Counted from the stretch's first letter, positions 10,550-22,305 are shown. The stretch is 60,000 nucleotides of DNA from Antedon mediterranea (GCF_964355755.1 NC_092678.1:2319922-2379921); one strand, 5' to 3'. Notes: generated by a model from the letters alone, not told the origin. Translations and numbers: made by a program.

Positions 10550-13500
10550 CTATTCCTCACCAAACACTTGAGCAGTGAATCTACTCGGCATGCCACATTT
10601 CGGATGAGGAACTGGTAACATTTTCATCTTGATGCTACCAGACTTCTTAATCTCCCAGGTGCAAGACCTCGCCAGGCAGATGGTCACAATCTTTAGGCAG
10701 ATGGTAGCGAACGATTGACCCGCACATGTGCGGACTCCACCGCCAAATGGAAGGTAATGCGAGCGGTTCTTCTTGTGTTCGGCGCGTTCCTTACTGAACC
10801 GGTCAGGATCAAACTGACGTCCGTTTGAGAAGATTTCGGCGTTCATCTGCGTATCTTTGATGCTGTACAGTACGGTCCATCCTTTGGGGATTCGATAACC
10901 CTACAAAAAATATCATTAATAGACTTGACTAAAACGGCTGTCAACGAAATAACCATATTATATGCCACTGTGCTACATACAATCTCTTTAGATCTTTTGG
11001 TATAATATTTTAGGTATTACTTAATATTAGTGTTTACGCTATCTACATGTTATTGCATAACAGATAAGTTTGTCACTAGTGATGGTTCGGTCGGTATGTA
11101 TAGGCTTATTTGGAGAGGCTGTTATTTGCGGTAGGTATCGGGTTGTTGATTATTTGGGGTGGTTTATTTGTTAGTTAGCTAACTAAAGCTTGCTTCCCAT
11201 GACGTAACGCAATGACCTAAGCGCAACGTAATCGTCGACCAATGACAATCAGTGATAATCCATCGATTGTGGTTGGTCAAATCATGGATTAAAGAATATT
11301 CTTTAATCCATGGTCAAATTACTTGGGAACCAGGCTCAACGTATTATCACCCAGGGTAGGCATACAAGCGTTCCAGAAAATGTAAAATAACTTATCTGTT
11401 AAACTTAACGACAACTTTATCGACAATCTGTCTAACATTTTTTATCATTCTTATGCAATAACAGGTAATCAGTAAGTACAAAGTGTGAACATTGTCTATC
11501 TAGTTGTTGTATGATCGATACAATATGAAGTTTATTTCTTTCGATTAATCATATTAAAATCATTTAATAATAATCGTGTCTTTGTGTTGAGAAAAAATCA
11601 ACCTACCCCAACGTTGAATGTCTTCAAAGCTTTGCGGAAACCTCCTGTGATTGGCGGCGCTCTTCTTAAAGTCTCTTTTACAACCTGGTCCACGTATGGC
11701 AGACCCTCGATACTATCAAGGTCTAGTTTAACCTTCCTGTCCAATAAATTGTAGGCTTGCAATTCTTGTCTGAGCTTCGATAAGACTCCGGGATTAGTTC
11801 CCAGGAACCGGATAAGCGAACAGGCCGCACTTGCTGGATTTTCGTGAGCTGCAAATAGGATTAATAAAACATGCTTTATTTATAAGTACAATTGTTTCAT
11901 GCAACATTGCTCTCCTCTTTATTACCATAGGATTATTGTAACATAAGTGTCGACAAAAGTAGAAAAATAAAAAGATATGCATGAATAATATATATTGGCA
12001 TTCTCTATTTATAAGTTATTAGCAGGCCCACGTTTGAATGCTGCCTGTGTCAGTATAATTTTGATTAACTTCTTAAATGAAATAAGCAGAAAGTTAGGCC
12101 TCGATTACCAATCGTCAGTGTCCCGTATTCATGCCGTCAGTTTTTTTTTTATATTATGTAAGTATTCTTACCAGCAAATATGAGTTCAAATGCTGCCATT
12201 TTCAATTCATATTCTGTGTACTTTTCTCCGTTCGGTTTTTTCTTTGCCATCATGAAGGACAATACGTCATATCGAGTTGGTATTTCAGATCTCATCTCTT
12301 CCATCTTCAGATGAATTCTTTCTGTGATTTTCTCAAGAATCACGTCACGAGCTTTTATGGCCTAAAAAATGATAATGAAGAGCAGCGTGTACATCAACAA
12401 AAGGAAGAAAAGACAAGCACGGGTGTAAGAAGGAAGAAAAAAGGGGTTATCATTAATATAGATCAACAACAAGACAGAAAACAACAAAAAGAGATGCAAG
12501 AAGGACGAAGAAGATAGAAAACAACGAAAGGTGATGCAGACAACTGGGACACAAAAAAGAGAAAAATAAATCAAATGATGTCGTTAAGAAAAACAAAGTA
12601 TACATAAGGACAGAGATGTAAGACATATGATGAGGTGAAGAAAGGCAGGTCTACACAATATTGATGAAAATGTGATGGTGATGAAAAGAAAGATTCGGCC
12701 AAATAGAATATAAGGGAACACATAAATGCTATGTGGTATGAATTATTAAACAACAAGTAAACAAATAAGTACCTTCCACAATCCAGATCCTGGGAAAGGT
12801 ATCGGATAACTTAAAGAATTGTCGACGACATTCTGGAAAACACCGGTCAAGTAGCCTGCTTCGTCGTCAGTGAAGTCAAACCCGAGTAGAATATTACCAG
12901 CTATTCTGAACATCATTTCTTTACATTCCGTGTACACAATGATATCTTTATTCTGGCTTGAACGGTCACACCAGCTATCCAGTTTTTCCTGGAAATATGA
13001 CAAAAAATGTAAATCATGTGTTGAGATTTGCTGTATTTGCACATTTTATACTGCGTTTGCGTCTCGTGTGAAAAGCGTTTTCTTAAGAGAAACATTATTA
13101 TGAATACACTGTGTATTATGATACCGGTTTTAATATCTTCTTCAAGTTCAGGCTGCAAAATGATGAATGCATTACAATGAGTCATTTTAAAAGCATCCTG
13201 CGAGAGGGTTCAGAAGCTATTCAATTGAACTTTGAACAATTGAACTAGGCCTCAGTGCCTCTTCAACTACGGATGTTCTTCATGAAAAAAACTGATAACA
13301 TTCGTGGTACATTATACACTCGCCCTCACCGTATATATTTTGTATGATGCAACGCTGTATTGTCAGTGGCACCACGAGAGGCGTGCGCAAATAGTGATGA
13401 AACTGGTACGATTTACGTATGCGCGCGGGTAATTTCTAAAAGTCTTCTTGGTGTAACTGACGACGAATATGTTTAATTTACCTGGGTGAATGTCTCTATG

Positions 13501-14436
13501 TGTTCTACATAGTGAGCAAGCGAATCTTTCTTGAAGAATTCCAATGTTTGGTTTCTTCTCCATTTATGCTGTTCACCAGACGACATTGACAAAGCAAAGT
13601 CTCCCAGGATCGTGCGTAAAGTCTTCGGCCATTTGAACGTCACCAGATTGTGTTCCCCAAGAAGTATCGTCCGGATGTTTTCTGCACCAGACACAAAAAT
13701 GGTAGGCTGGCCCATAATGTGAGTCTTAAAGATCTCACCATACCTATTTTTTCGGCTGACGAAAAATTTCGAAATCTGAATATAATAAAATATTAGAAAT
13801 AATACAGCATTTTATTCCACAATTCATTCAATTTAAATCTTCTTTATGGGAAAGCATCATGATATAGCCTACAAGTTCGTTCATAGGCCTACACAACTTT
13901 ACATCATGTGTTAATGACATTTGAGTTATACTGAAGGAAACATTCCATAGTTGACAGACAATAAAAATCACGTAAGCCTCACTGTAATCTTTTTGACCCG
14001 TGTTCTAATTTACCGGTAATGCCGATCAATGCACAACAAAGAGGGAAGCAAAGTTTACGTTTCCGCTCTATTAATATACATATTATGCCATGTAACAATG
14101 ATCAGTATAGTCCTGTATTCAAATCTACAACGCATACCAAACATACAAACACTAACATACAAAAACTCATAATGTATTACGGAAGTTATATCTCATAAAG
14201 CAACCCTGGCACTAAAAACTCACATTCGTAATAAAACCGATGCTTTCGCCGATCAATGGTAAACCCATACTGCCATCGGGAAGGGGGAGTTTGCTTAACC
14301 CACCTCCCTCCTCGTCTACAGTGTCAGAATCCTTTACAGAGTAGTGTCCCCATAGTTTCACCGCAGCAACGAACAGAATGCAGAGTAGGATAAGCGGAAT
14401 TGTGTACACCAAAGCCAACTCCACTAAGCCCGACAT
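10550..14436 (-). CDS. CYP26-like: CYP26-like cytochrome P450 (501 aa), probable retinoic acid hydroxylase
   Basis: ER-membrane haem monooxygenase; CYP26 enzymes clear retinoic acid by 4-hydroxylation. Six exons on the minus strand: 14436-14224, 13775-13482, 12988-12773, 12361-12172, 11848-11607 and 10900-10550 (stop TAG). Every junction has GT-AG and all phases fit, giving 501 residues, the usual family length. An N-terminal membrane anchor (about residues 5-28) is followed by the proline-rich LPLPDGSMGLPLIGE hinge. The KTH...PTIFVSGAENI and ILLGEHNLV segments are CYP26-like. The I-helix reads AAHENPASAACSL, the ExxR motif is KETLRRAPP, and the haem loop is FGGGVRTCAG with its Cys ligand. 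The odd point is the I-helix: CYP26 normally has HETTAS, so the usual Thr pair is replaced by Asn-Pro. The protein is otherwise intact. An alternative is another CYP26-clade paralogue with changed chemistry. Confidence 0.9.
11184..11338. mobile_element. diverged MITE copy in P450 intron 5, GGTTCCCACTAG family
   Basis: The left end (TAAAGCTTGCTTCCCATGACG) and the right end (TTGGGAACCAGGCT) match the family ends, and the inner GATTGTGGTTGGTCAAAT segment is shared. It carries its own inner palindrome around 11283-11317 (ATGGATTAAAGAATATTC and complement). Confidence 0.7.
12362..12772. other. intron 3 of the P450, purine-rich on the + strand
   Basis: The intron between P450 exons 3 and 4 is strongly purine-rich at about 12370-12570 (AGAAGGAAGAAAAAAGG-like). 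The open frames here are a consequence of this composition; no protein domain is seen. Confidence 0.6.
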
Positions 14437-14570
14437 GACTACGTGCGACGAGATCTAGTCTGTATAGATGTTTTTTGTTAAAATCTATAAATACATGATC
14501 ATAATAATATGCCGGTGATGTAATAATTGTCATCTGACGATAGAGGGGGCAAATTAATTTCAGATTTTAT

Positions 14571-14733
14571 AAAGCTCTGTCTGCACTGTCATCAAACTTT
14601 ATGTGACAAAAAATTGATGTACCCATATGGACACGATGGTGTCATATCACTACCATATTTGGGCATATCAATATCATATCTAGGCACATCACACTTTTTT
14701 TGTCAAACTACTTTGATAGTGTAGATAGAGCTT
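14571..14733. mobile_element. MITE copy, CTGTCTACACTATCAAA family
   Basis: The left end AAAGCTCTGTCTGCACTGTC and the right end GATAGTGTAGATAGAGCTT are inverted repeats. The inner part holds the family's CATATGGACACGATGG and CATATCACTACCATATTTGG segments. It lies about 135 bp upstream of the P450 start codon, on the promoter side. Other copies are at 29381, 33141, 39515, 43866, 48205, 52007 and 54299. Confidence 0.85.
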
Positions 14734-14739
14734 GAAGAA

Positions 14740-15520
14740 ATATTCTATATAGGCCTGCGTTTTTAATCAGTGGCGAATCCAGAAAATTGGAAAATGGGAA
14801 AGAAAACTAACGTTTAGCATAGTAGAATATTTTGAAGCTCATCATGTTTCTGTTCTTCTTTTCACTGTGTTTCGCATTTTGTCTTTACCTTTTCCGACAA
14901 CTTATATAATAATATTTGATCAAATGTATTCAACAATACTCTCCAGCTCAACACATCTTTCTCAGATCTCAGAAACAAAAACAAATTGTACTTTCTGATT
15001 AACGAGGACAACCACTGTTATAATAGTTTCAAACTTTGCTAATCAATTTTTCTCTTTACATCGGTCTATTTATTATTAATTTTTTTCTTCTTTTTTTTTT
15101 CTAAAAAAGGAAAAAAGAAAAAGAGAAAAGTTGAGTATATTTAATGGTGTTTTGGATTTTATTTGTTTTGATTGTATGAAATATAAATTTACAACATAAA
15201 TTCTAAACCACCCGGTAATTAATTACTATGAAACGATAAAGATGAGGAAATCTGTGAGATGTTTATATGTTCTACAACTCATACTGATAAGGATGAGGAT
15301 TGGTCACGGTCGCGCCTCTGATGGTAAAGTAACAAATAAACAATAACACAGAAAAAAAGAAAGTTTAAAAACAAATATTTATCTGGCTCTCTACAAAATC
15401 TGAAAAAATTTGATAATATACCGTATTCATGGAAAAAATACCCTCTCGAACGGAGCTCGAGTTAAACACTTCTTTAATACATTTTACAGATTCTATGATT
15501 AAGTAGACTTGCATTGAGGA
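14740..15520. other. intergenic region between divergent P450 and RAB7-like genes
   Basis: No gene is recognised. It has a polypyrimidine/polypurine patch at about 15080-15130 (T-rich then AAAAGGAAAAAAGAAAAAG). With the first RAB7 copy on the + strand and the P450 on the - strand, this 1.1 kb separates two divergent 5' ends. Confidence 0.5.
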
Positions 15521-15523
15521 GAA

Positions 15524-15660
15524 ATTCCATGACGTTTCGAAACTCTCATAACTCTTTGCAACTGCTGCTGCACAAACTAATTCTCGTTGTTGTGTGAATA
15601 AGTGACGGTTTTAATTGAGAAAATGTAAGTATTGTAACAATGCTTATTTCATATTATTTT
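15524..15660 (+). promoter_or_regulatory. promoter or 5' UTR exon of RAB7-like copy A
   Basis: A block around CATGACGTTTCGAAACTC, then TTCTCGTTGTTGTGTGAAT, GTGACGGTTTTAATTGAGAA and a donor-like AAAT|GTAAGTATTG, is homologous to 22832-22998, which stands at the same place before the intact RAB7 copy. Such conservation between the two tandem copies marks it as the shared 5' end, probably core promoter plus non-coding exon 1. A TGACG (CRE-like) core is present in both. Confidence 0.6.
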
Positions 15661-15689
15661 CACTTTTTAATAGACGATCGAAAGAATGC

Positions 15690-16640
15690 TAAGCTATGTA
15701 TAGGCCTACGGTAGAATGTTGATACATTGTTTATAGGTAATGTTCGTATTCATTTATTTACCGATGATTTATACTGTTTTTATTAAATTTAATGATGTCA
15801 CGATAAAGAAAATTGTTAGTTAGCAACTTTTAACTCTGAATGGACCACAAGTAGGAACCATTTCAATGGTACCGCAGATAATGCGACATTATTATGTGTA
15901 TAAAACGGACGTAAAAATATGGCCTACAGATAATATGGATGGATACGTTGGCAATGAAATATAATAGGCTAGTCATCCATATTATCATATATATCTATAA
16001 TCAACAGGCAGCCCACAGGCCTGTTATTCAGACGACTAACATTGCATAGGCATATGTCCCGTGTAGAGCTGTTCGTAAAGAATATTCAAAATAGGCCTAA
16101 ATATCTAAAATGAATATTAAAAATGCTAGTTGTAACCATCATAATTACTATATAATAGACAAGCCCTGGGAATGTAACAGTGAGATTTGATAATTCACCT
16201 TTTCCGGGTATCGTTTCCGATAACCGTGACAGGATGCGCACTACATACTCAGGATAAACAAACCATGGCAATAATTTAATATTGTCGTATTTCAATAAAA
16301 GGCCATATTTAATAAGAGACTGGGCATTATGACTGCTGTTAAAGTAAAATAGGAACCCTAAATTACTTTCCGTAAAGGATAAAATGAAACTTTAAATTAA
16401 GAGTAAAAGGTCGTAAAATATATTTAACTAATGTTAAACTGGGGAGGTCAGCCTTAGAAATATTAGTATAGTTCTGCCATTTAGGAAAATGATAGACCTA
16501 AAATGTATGATTTTTGCGGCCAGTAGATTAGAATGTCAAGACGCCATTGTTAATTTGAGCATACCCAAATTGACATGCAAAGTCATACATACTGCTTTTA
16601 CCTAATGCATTTCTTCTGAACAGAGCCAGGCTAAAGTGTC
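15690..16640. other. intronic DNA of RAB7-like copy A, no gene recognised
   Basis: AT-rich sequence with scattered TAGGCCTA motifs. The minus-strand ORF near 16086-16295 has no recognisable domain. Confidence 0.4.
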
Positions 16641-16649
16641 GAGTAATCA

Positions 16650-17010
16650 GTGCAGACATTTTCAGTGAATGATTTTCCTGTTAGATCGTACGGTGTAGAA
16701 ACCACAACTACTATGACGGATCTTAATAAACTAAAGAGAGAACAGCGAAAATTGAAGGGCCGTTTGAACCTACGGATAAAGGGACTGAACCGAGCACTAA
16801 ACAATTCAGCAGTGAACATCAGCACTGTCAATGAGTTGTTCGCCGATGTAAAAGACAGCTTATGAAAACGTCAAAGCAGACCATGAAGAAATATGTGATA
16901 CTGTAGAGGGGAAGGAAGAGTTTGATGAACAACTACAGTGGATGGAAGGTTTTCAAAAGGATTTTATCGACATACGATTGAAAAAAGAAACTCTCGAAAA
17001 GCAGGTGATA
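16650..17010 (+). pseudogene. frameshifted gag-like retroelement remnant
   Basis: The frame from 16650 encodes a basic coiled-coil start (DLNKLKREQRKLKGRLN, then LNRALNN) that ends at a TGA at 16863. A frame offset by one base continues at once from about 16860 with an acidic helical stretch (HEEICDTVEGKEEFDEQLQW, then GFQKDFIDIRLKKETLEKQ). The order of a basic KLK..R..LKGRL helix followed by an acidic helix recalls the N-terminal region of gag-type proteins of BEL/Pao elements. That assignment is from memory of the family pattern. It is truncated and has at least one frameshift, with no protease, RT or LTR nearby. A decayed host coiled-coil exon is the alternative. Confidence 0.4.
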
Positions 17011-17732
17011 AGTGTAAAAACTGATATAATAATAATCTATTATAATAATATATCTGACACAAAATTACCAAATCACAATCATGCACACATGGGAATGCTT
17101 TTTGCCTTTCTCCAAGTCTTACCGTGACTATGAAGGTATATTATTATATATATAATATAACTTAGTTTATCAGAGTTAACTCTGAGTGTAACACCATAAT
17201 GGAAGGTTTCTTCAATTTTTTTTTAGATATCAAATAAACTACGCCCTCATTTGAAATGGTTTTATGTAATGCTGGCTGGCAAGTGGAGAATGACTTATTT
17301 TATTATGATTCATTTCTTTTCTCGACAACAAATTCTGTAGATCTTTTTAACAAAGACGTAATGTAATGTAATTACTAATTTTAAAGTTGTCTTGTTGATG
17401 CTATTCTAAATGTTACACCTGTCGACCTACGTATCTTTATAAATCGAAATTTCTGTTAACTAAAATATCTTTGTATTTTCACGAAGACGAATCTTTTTTT
17501 TTCAACTTGGGTTTTGTTTTATTTATTATATTATATTTGTAATAAGTTATATCGGCTTCAGCTTTTGAAAAACTTACAAAGAAATTCGCCTAAGCCGATA
17601 TAATAAAGTATTTAACACATTGTAAAACGTTTGCTGTTTTCAAAATGTATACGGTATAGGATTACAGTTTTGGTTTTTATGTTGAATTTTGCAGGCTAAA
17701 AAGAACAGTAAATTTTAGTCAAAGTTTGCTTA

Positions 17733-17850
17733 TTGGTTATTGCTTATTAATTATTGGTTTGTTGATTATTGGTTTATTGGTTATTGAGTATTGGTTTGTT
17801 GATTTTTGGTTTATTGATTTTTGATTATTGGTTTATTGATTATTGATTTT
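17733..17850. repeat. TTATTGGTTT-type simple repeat
   Basis: Imperfect tandem repeats of a GTTTATTGATTATTG-like unit stand directly before the acceptor of the ATG exon of RAB7-like copy A. The intact copy has only a short version of this tract at the same place (about 25085-25130). Confidence 0.8.
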
Positions 17851-18394
17851 ATGTTCAATTTTGCAGACTGATGAAAGAAATGTTAACAGGTTTTCATGGA
17901 TGACGAATATAGTAATAAGAGCAGTCATCCTTGGAAATAACGGGTAAGAAACTTTCATAAAACTGATGCTTCCATAAATTCTCAAAGTTGCCATATATAA
18001 AAGAAATAATTAAGAAAAATGTATTGGTTTAGGTAAAATAGTGTAAGCCCGGAACTCATCTTCTTCCAGTTTTGTAGTTTCTTTCTTTGTCTAGTTACTT
18101 TTAGATGATTCAGATTAATATACCGTCTGTACATTATACCTTAACCAAATTGGTGAATATTGTCACTGATGTTTGTAATTTAAACATTTTTTTTCTTAGT
18201 GTTGGCAAAACCGCATTGATGAATCAGTATGTGAACAAAAACTTCAGTAATCAATACAAGGCAAGCATTAACACAGACTGTCTTACAAAAGAGGTGATGG
18301 TGGGTAACAGGCTAGTTACCATACAGGTATATATTCAACATTTCTTCTGAGATGAATTTAATTGCGATTTCATTATGATTCTTTCATTTTTTCT

Positions 18395-18510
18395 ACAATA
18401 TTTTTAGTCGCGTGGACGCGACTCTATAGTTCGGTCGGTCGGTCGGTCTGTCTGTCGGTCTGTCTGTCGGTCTGTCTGTCGGTCCGGTATCACTATGCGT
18501 TTTATCGCTT
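18395..18510. repeat. left direct repeat with (CGGT/CTGT)n tract
   Basis: Begins TTTTTAGTCGCGTGGACGCG, continues with alternating GGTCGGTCGGT and CTGTCTGTCGGT units and ends near TATGCGTTTTATCGCTTTCTG. A closely related copy in the same orientation is at 21120-21230, so the two bracket the satellite block in intron 2 of RAB7-like copy A. Confidence 0.8.
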
Positions 18511-19134
18511 TCTGACCTTATCTTGATGATATCAGTTTAATCTAGGTAAGTCAATTTTTCACAGTATATTTCTTATGGCCAGGAATCGATGTGGTTATGT
18601 TTTCACGGTGCGCAATAAAAAATTACGCGGTCTACGCACGATTTAAAGAAATCACGTTTGTAATCATATCTTCACAACCATGAATCACAATTAAATAAAA
18701 TTTGGTAATCATAAATTTCAGGGCATAAATCATCATATTTCAATACAATTACGTGCGTAGCGCATGTAACGCATGCATACGCGCGCTTAAAATTTTCAAA
18801 ATTTATTTTCGATGAAATAAGAGTACGTTTCAGGCAATTTTAAGCGTTTACAAAATTGCCATGAGTGCGCAGATTTTTGCGCGCGCACTGCGCGTTAAAT
18901 GTTATTGCGCACTCTTTTTGCCCGATTTCTGTTTTCTTGACTTACTTTTCAACTCGAAATTACGTTATACGAGCACGTCAAAAGTGACAGGCTACGCACG
19001 TGTAAATTAAAAAAATATAAATGTTTTTAAACGTGTTCAGAAATTTCGGTCAGTTGGTAGGTTGGTCGGTCGGTCGGTAAACACTAATGAGCACGTGACT
19101 GCAGCCATCTATATGGCCTTGTTTGTATATAAAT
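18511..19134. repeat. CG-containing repeat segment in intron of RAB7-like copy A
   Basis: A stretch rich in ACGCG, GCGCGC and ACGTGCGTAGCGC-like motifs, unlike the AT-rich surroundings. It ends with another GGTCGGTCGGTCGG tract at 19063 and GAGCACGTGACTGCAG, a possible inverted partner of the AGTCGCGTGGACGCG start at 18400. This looks like the body of an unclassified repeat element; no ORF is seen. Confidence 0.5.
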
Positions 19135-21127
19135 GATATCGACAGCCTCATAACAAAAGTGTCTAAGACATAATTTTTGTTTTTGTTTTTCTGCCTAACT
19201 CACTGCTTATATCAATGTACTATATTTGTGTTTCTGCCCAAGTCAGCTGTGTGACTTAGGCAATTAAGGAGAGCTGACTTATGATCTGCCTAACTCACTG
19301 CTTATCAATATACTATATTTTTTGTGTTTCTGCCTAAGTCAGCTGTCTGACTTAGGCAATTAAGGAGAGCTGACTTATGATCTGCCTAACTCACTGCTTA
19401 TATCATTATACTGCCCTCTGTACATTATCGGAGTGCTTTTATATACATTTGCACATGCTCAGATCGTTTTTTGTGTTTCTGCCTAAGTCAGCTGTGTGAC
19501 TTAGGCAAGACTCATGATTTTTTAAATAAAATAAGAAATACATTTTTATAGTATATTTTTTAACCCATTTGTTACAAATTCTTTCTCTTTTATTGCTACT
19601 TTCCTTTTCTAAATTCATCAGTGTTAATTTTAATCTGAAGAGCTGATGCTATTAAATTTTGTTACTTAAAGGTAGCATTTTTTGTATATAGATGATATCG
19701 ACAGCCTCATAACAAAAGTGTCTAAGACATAATTTTTGTTTTGTTTTTCTGCCTAACTCACTGCTTATATGAATATACTATATTTTTTGTGTTTCTGCCC
19801 AAGTCAGCTGTGTGACTTGGGCAATTAAGAAGAGCTGACTTATGATCTGCCTACTCACTGCTTATATCAATATACTATATTTTTTGTGTTTCTGCCTAAG
19901 TCAGCTGTGTGACTTAGGCAATTAAGGAGAGCTGACTTATGATCTGCCTAACTCACTGCTTATATCATTATACTGCCCTCTGTACATTATCTGAGTGCTT
20001 TTATATACATTTGCACATGCTCAGATCGTTTTTTGTGTTTCTGCCTAAGTCAGCTGTGTGACTTAGGCAAGACTCATGATTTTTTAAATAAAATAAGAAA
20101 TACATTTTTATAGTATATTTTTTAACCCATTTGTTACAAATTCTTTCTCTTTTATTGCTACTTTCCTTTTCTAAAATCATCAGTGTTAATTTTAATCTGA
20201 AGAGCTAATGCTATTAAATTTTGTTACTTAAAGGTAGCATTTTTTGTATATAGATGATATCGACAGCCTCATAACAAAAGTGTCTATAAGTCATAATTTT
20301 TTTTTTCTGCCTAACTCACTGCTTATATCAATATACTATATTTTTTGTGTTTCTGCCCAAGTCAGCTGTGTGACTTAGGCAATTAAGGAGAGCTGACTTT
20401 ATGATCTGCCTAACTCACTGCTTATATCAATATACTATATTTTTTGTGTTTCTGCCTAAGTCAGCTGTGTGACTTAGGCAATTAAGGATAGCTGACTTAT
20501 GATCTGCCTAACTCACTGCTTATATCATTATACTGCCCTCTGTACATTATCGGAGTGCTTTTATATACATTTGCACATGCTCAGATCGTTTTTTGTGTTT
20601 CTGCCTAAGTCAGCTGTGTGACTTTGGCAAGACTCATGATTTTTTAAATAAAATAAGAAATACATTTTTATAGTATATTTTTTAACCCATTTGTTGCAAA
20701 TTCTTTCTCTTTTATTGCTACTTTCCTTTTCTAAATTCATCAGTGTTAATTTTAATCTGAAGAGCTGATGCTATTAAATTTTGTTACTTAAAGCTAGCAT
20801 TTTTGTATATAAATGATATCGACAGCCTCATAACAAAAGTGTCTAAGTCATAATTTTTGTTTTGTTTTTCTGCCTAACTCACTGCTTATATCAATATACT
20901 ATATTTTTTGTGTTTCTGCCTTAGTCAGCTGTGTGACTTAGGCAATTAAGGAGAGCTGACTTATGATCTGCCTAACTCACTGCTTATATCATTATACTGC
21001 CCTCTGTACATTATCTGAGTGCTTTTATATACATTTGCACATGCTCAGATCGTTTTTTGTGTTTGCAATTAAGGAGAGGAGACTCATGATTTTTTTAATA
21101 AAATAAGAAATACATTTTTATAGTATA
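19135..21127. repeat. satellite-like tandem array, about 560-bp unit, 3.5 copies
   Basis: GATATCGACAGCCTCATAAC recurs at 19135, 19694, 20256 and 20815, giving periods of 559, 562 and 559 bp; the fourth unit is shortened. In the first three units a segment of about 100 bp starting CTGCCTAACTCACTGC is duplicated. The segment carries a perfect hairpin: GCCTAAGTCA, six-base loop, TGACTTAGGC. Copies are over 95% alike by eye, so the array is young. Confidence 0.92.
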
Positions 21128-21230
21128 TTTTTAGTCGCGTGGACCCGACTCTATAGTTCACTATGTCGGTCGGTCGGTCTGTCGGTCTGTCTGTCGGTCC
21201 GGTATCACTATGCGTTTTATCGCTTTTCTG
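21120..21230. repeat. right direct repeat with (CGGT/CTGT)n tract
   Basis: TTTTTAGTCGCGTGGACCCG, the GGTCGGTCGGTCTG tract and TATGCGTTTTATCGC repeat the left copy at 18395-18510 in the same orientation. It ends about 120 bp before the third coding exon of RAB7-like copy A. Confidence 0.8.
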
Positions 21231-21934
21231 TACTTTTTTAACTGTTTTGATGTACAGAAAAGTTTTAAAGTACATTACTTTTTGAAAGTTCATTTTTTTC
21301 TGAGAGCACGCGACTTATGGCTGTTGGCCTTGTTTTTCTGTACACTAGATATGGGACACAGCAGGTCAAGAAAGATTTCAGAGTCTAGGGTGAAATACTA
21401 CCGTGGCGCAGACTGTTGTATTTTAGTGTTTGATGTCAATTCTGAAGAGTCCTTTAAATCACTTCAAAGATGGCACGACCAGTTCCTCGTAAAAGCAAAC
21501 CCACACTATCCTGACAATTTTCCTTTTGTCGTGCTGGGAAACAAAACCGATTTGAGAAAGAGAATGGTATGTATTGACTATTGGAATTATTTAATTATTT
21601 TCCATTGGTCTTTATAGTATTCAATTATTGGTTGTGTAATTTTATTGATATTATGTGTTTTACAGGTATCTGAACAATTGGCAAAACAATGGTGTGACAG
21701 AAGCAACATTCCTTATTTTGAAACGAGCGCCAAAGATAACATTCATGTCGACAAAGCTTTCCAAACAATTACAAAGAATGCCTTCGAAAAACTACCTGAA
21801 CAAGACATGCCTAAAGATGTTTCCGATAAAATTAAGATAGAACCCATGATTCTTGTTCCAGACCGCCCTCCAAAAAAGAAACGATGTGGTTGTCAAGGAG
21901 GCCATAGAAACAACATGAAAGTGAATTAAACTAA

Positions 21935-22299
21935 AACCTTGCCATTAGTTGTAAAATGTAATCAAACAATTTAACATCCAATGAAAACAATATAATATTT
22001 ACAGTTATGATAATTGATACACTAGTTGCAATGTCTCAGTAGGCCTAGTTATAGTAGGCCTACTATAATAAACTGTACTATAGTATTGTTATAGTAGGCC
22101 TATACTTTTCCATTACTACTAATTTTTTTTCCTAATGGGTTTTTGTAATGTACGTTATTCATACTTTGTTTCGGTTATAATATCTTTCTTTTTTATATTG
22201 TAAATGTGTAACGAACATTTAAGAAAATGTTCCCCAGCGATATTTTAACGTCACAATTGTACTGAAACATATTAGACCAAATATTTCTTTCCAGGGTGT
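21935..22299. other. intergenic DNA between the RAB7 copies
   Basis: 3' flank of copy A with several TAGGCCTA motifs at 22039-22105 (AGTAGGCCTAGTTATAGTAG repeats). No gene is recognised. Confidence 0.5.
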
Positions 22300-22305
22300 C
22301 AATTC

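Larger units (their letters stand above)
17900..21929 (+). pseudogene. RAB7-like tandem copy A, frameshifted, probable pseudogene
   Basis: Exons 17900-17943, 18200-18326, 21349-21566 and 21666-21929 match, boundary for boundary, the four coding exons of the intact RAB7 copy at 25160-26831. The P-loop (GNNGVGKTA), NKTD and SAK motifs survive. Defects: exon 3 of the set is 218 nt, not 219, because one base is missing at about 21388-21391, so the WDTAGQE frame meets TGA at 21391. Switch I reads KASINTDC in place of KATIGADF, so the Mg-binding Thr is Ser. The CGC tail is followed by 11 more residues, so no C-terminal prenylation site remains. An out-of-frame ATG at 17871 precedes the start. The intron at 18327-21348 carries about 2.8 kb of repeats. 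The other exons keep long open frames, so decay looks recent, or the missing base is an assembly error. Confidence 0.8.

Noticed and set aside
12131-12574. Lysine/glutamate-rich frame on the plus strand and its minus counterpart
   Set aside because: It overlaps P450 exon 4 and a purine-rich intron; composition alone keeps it open.
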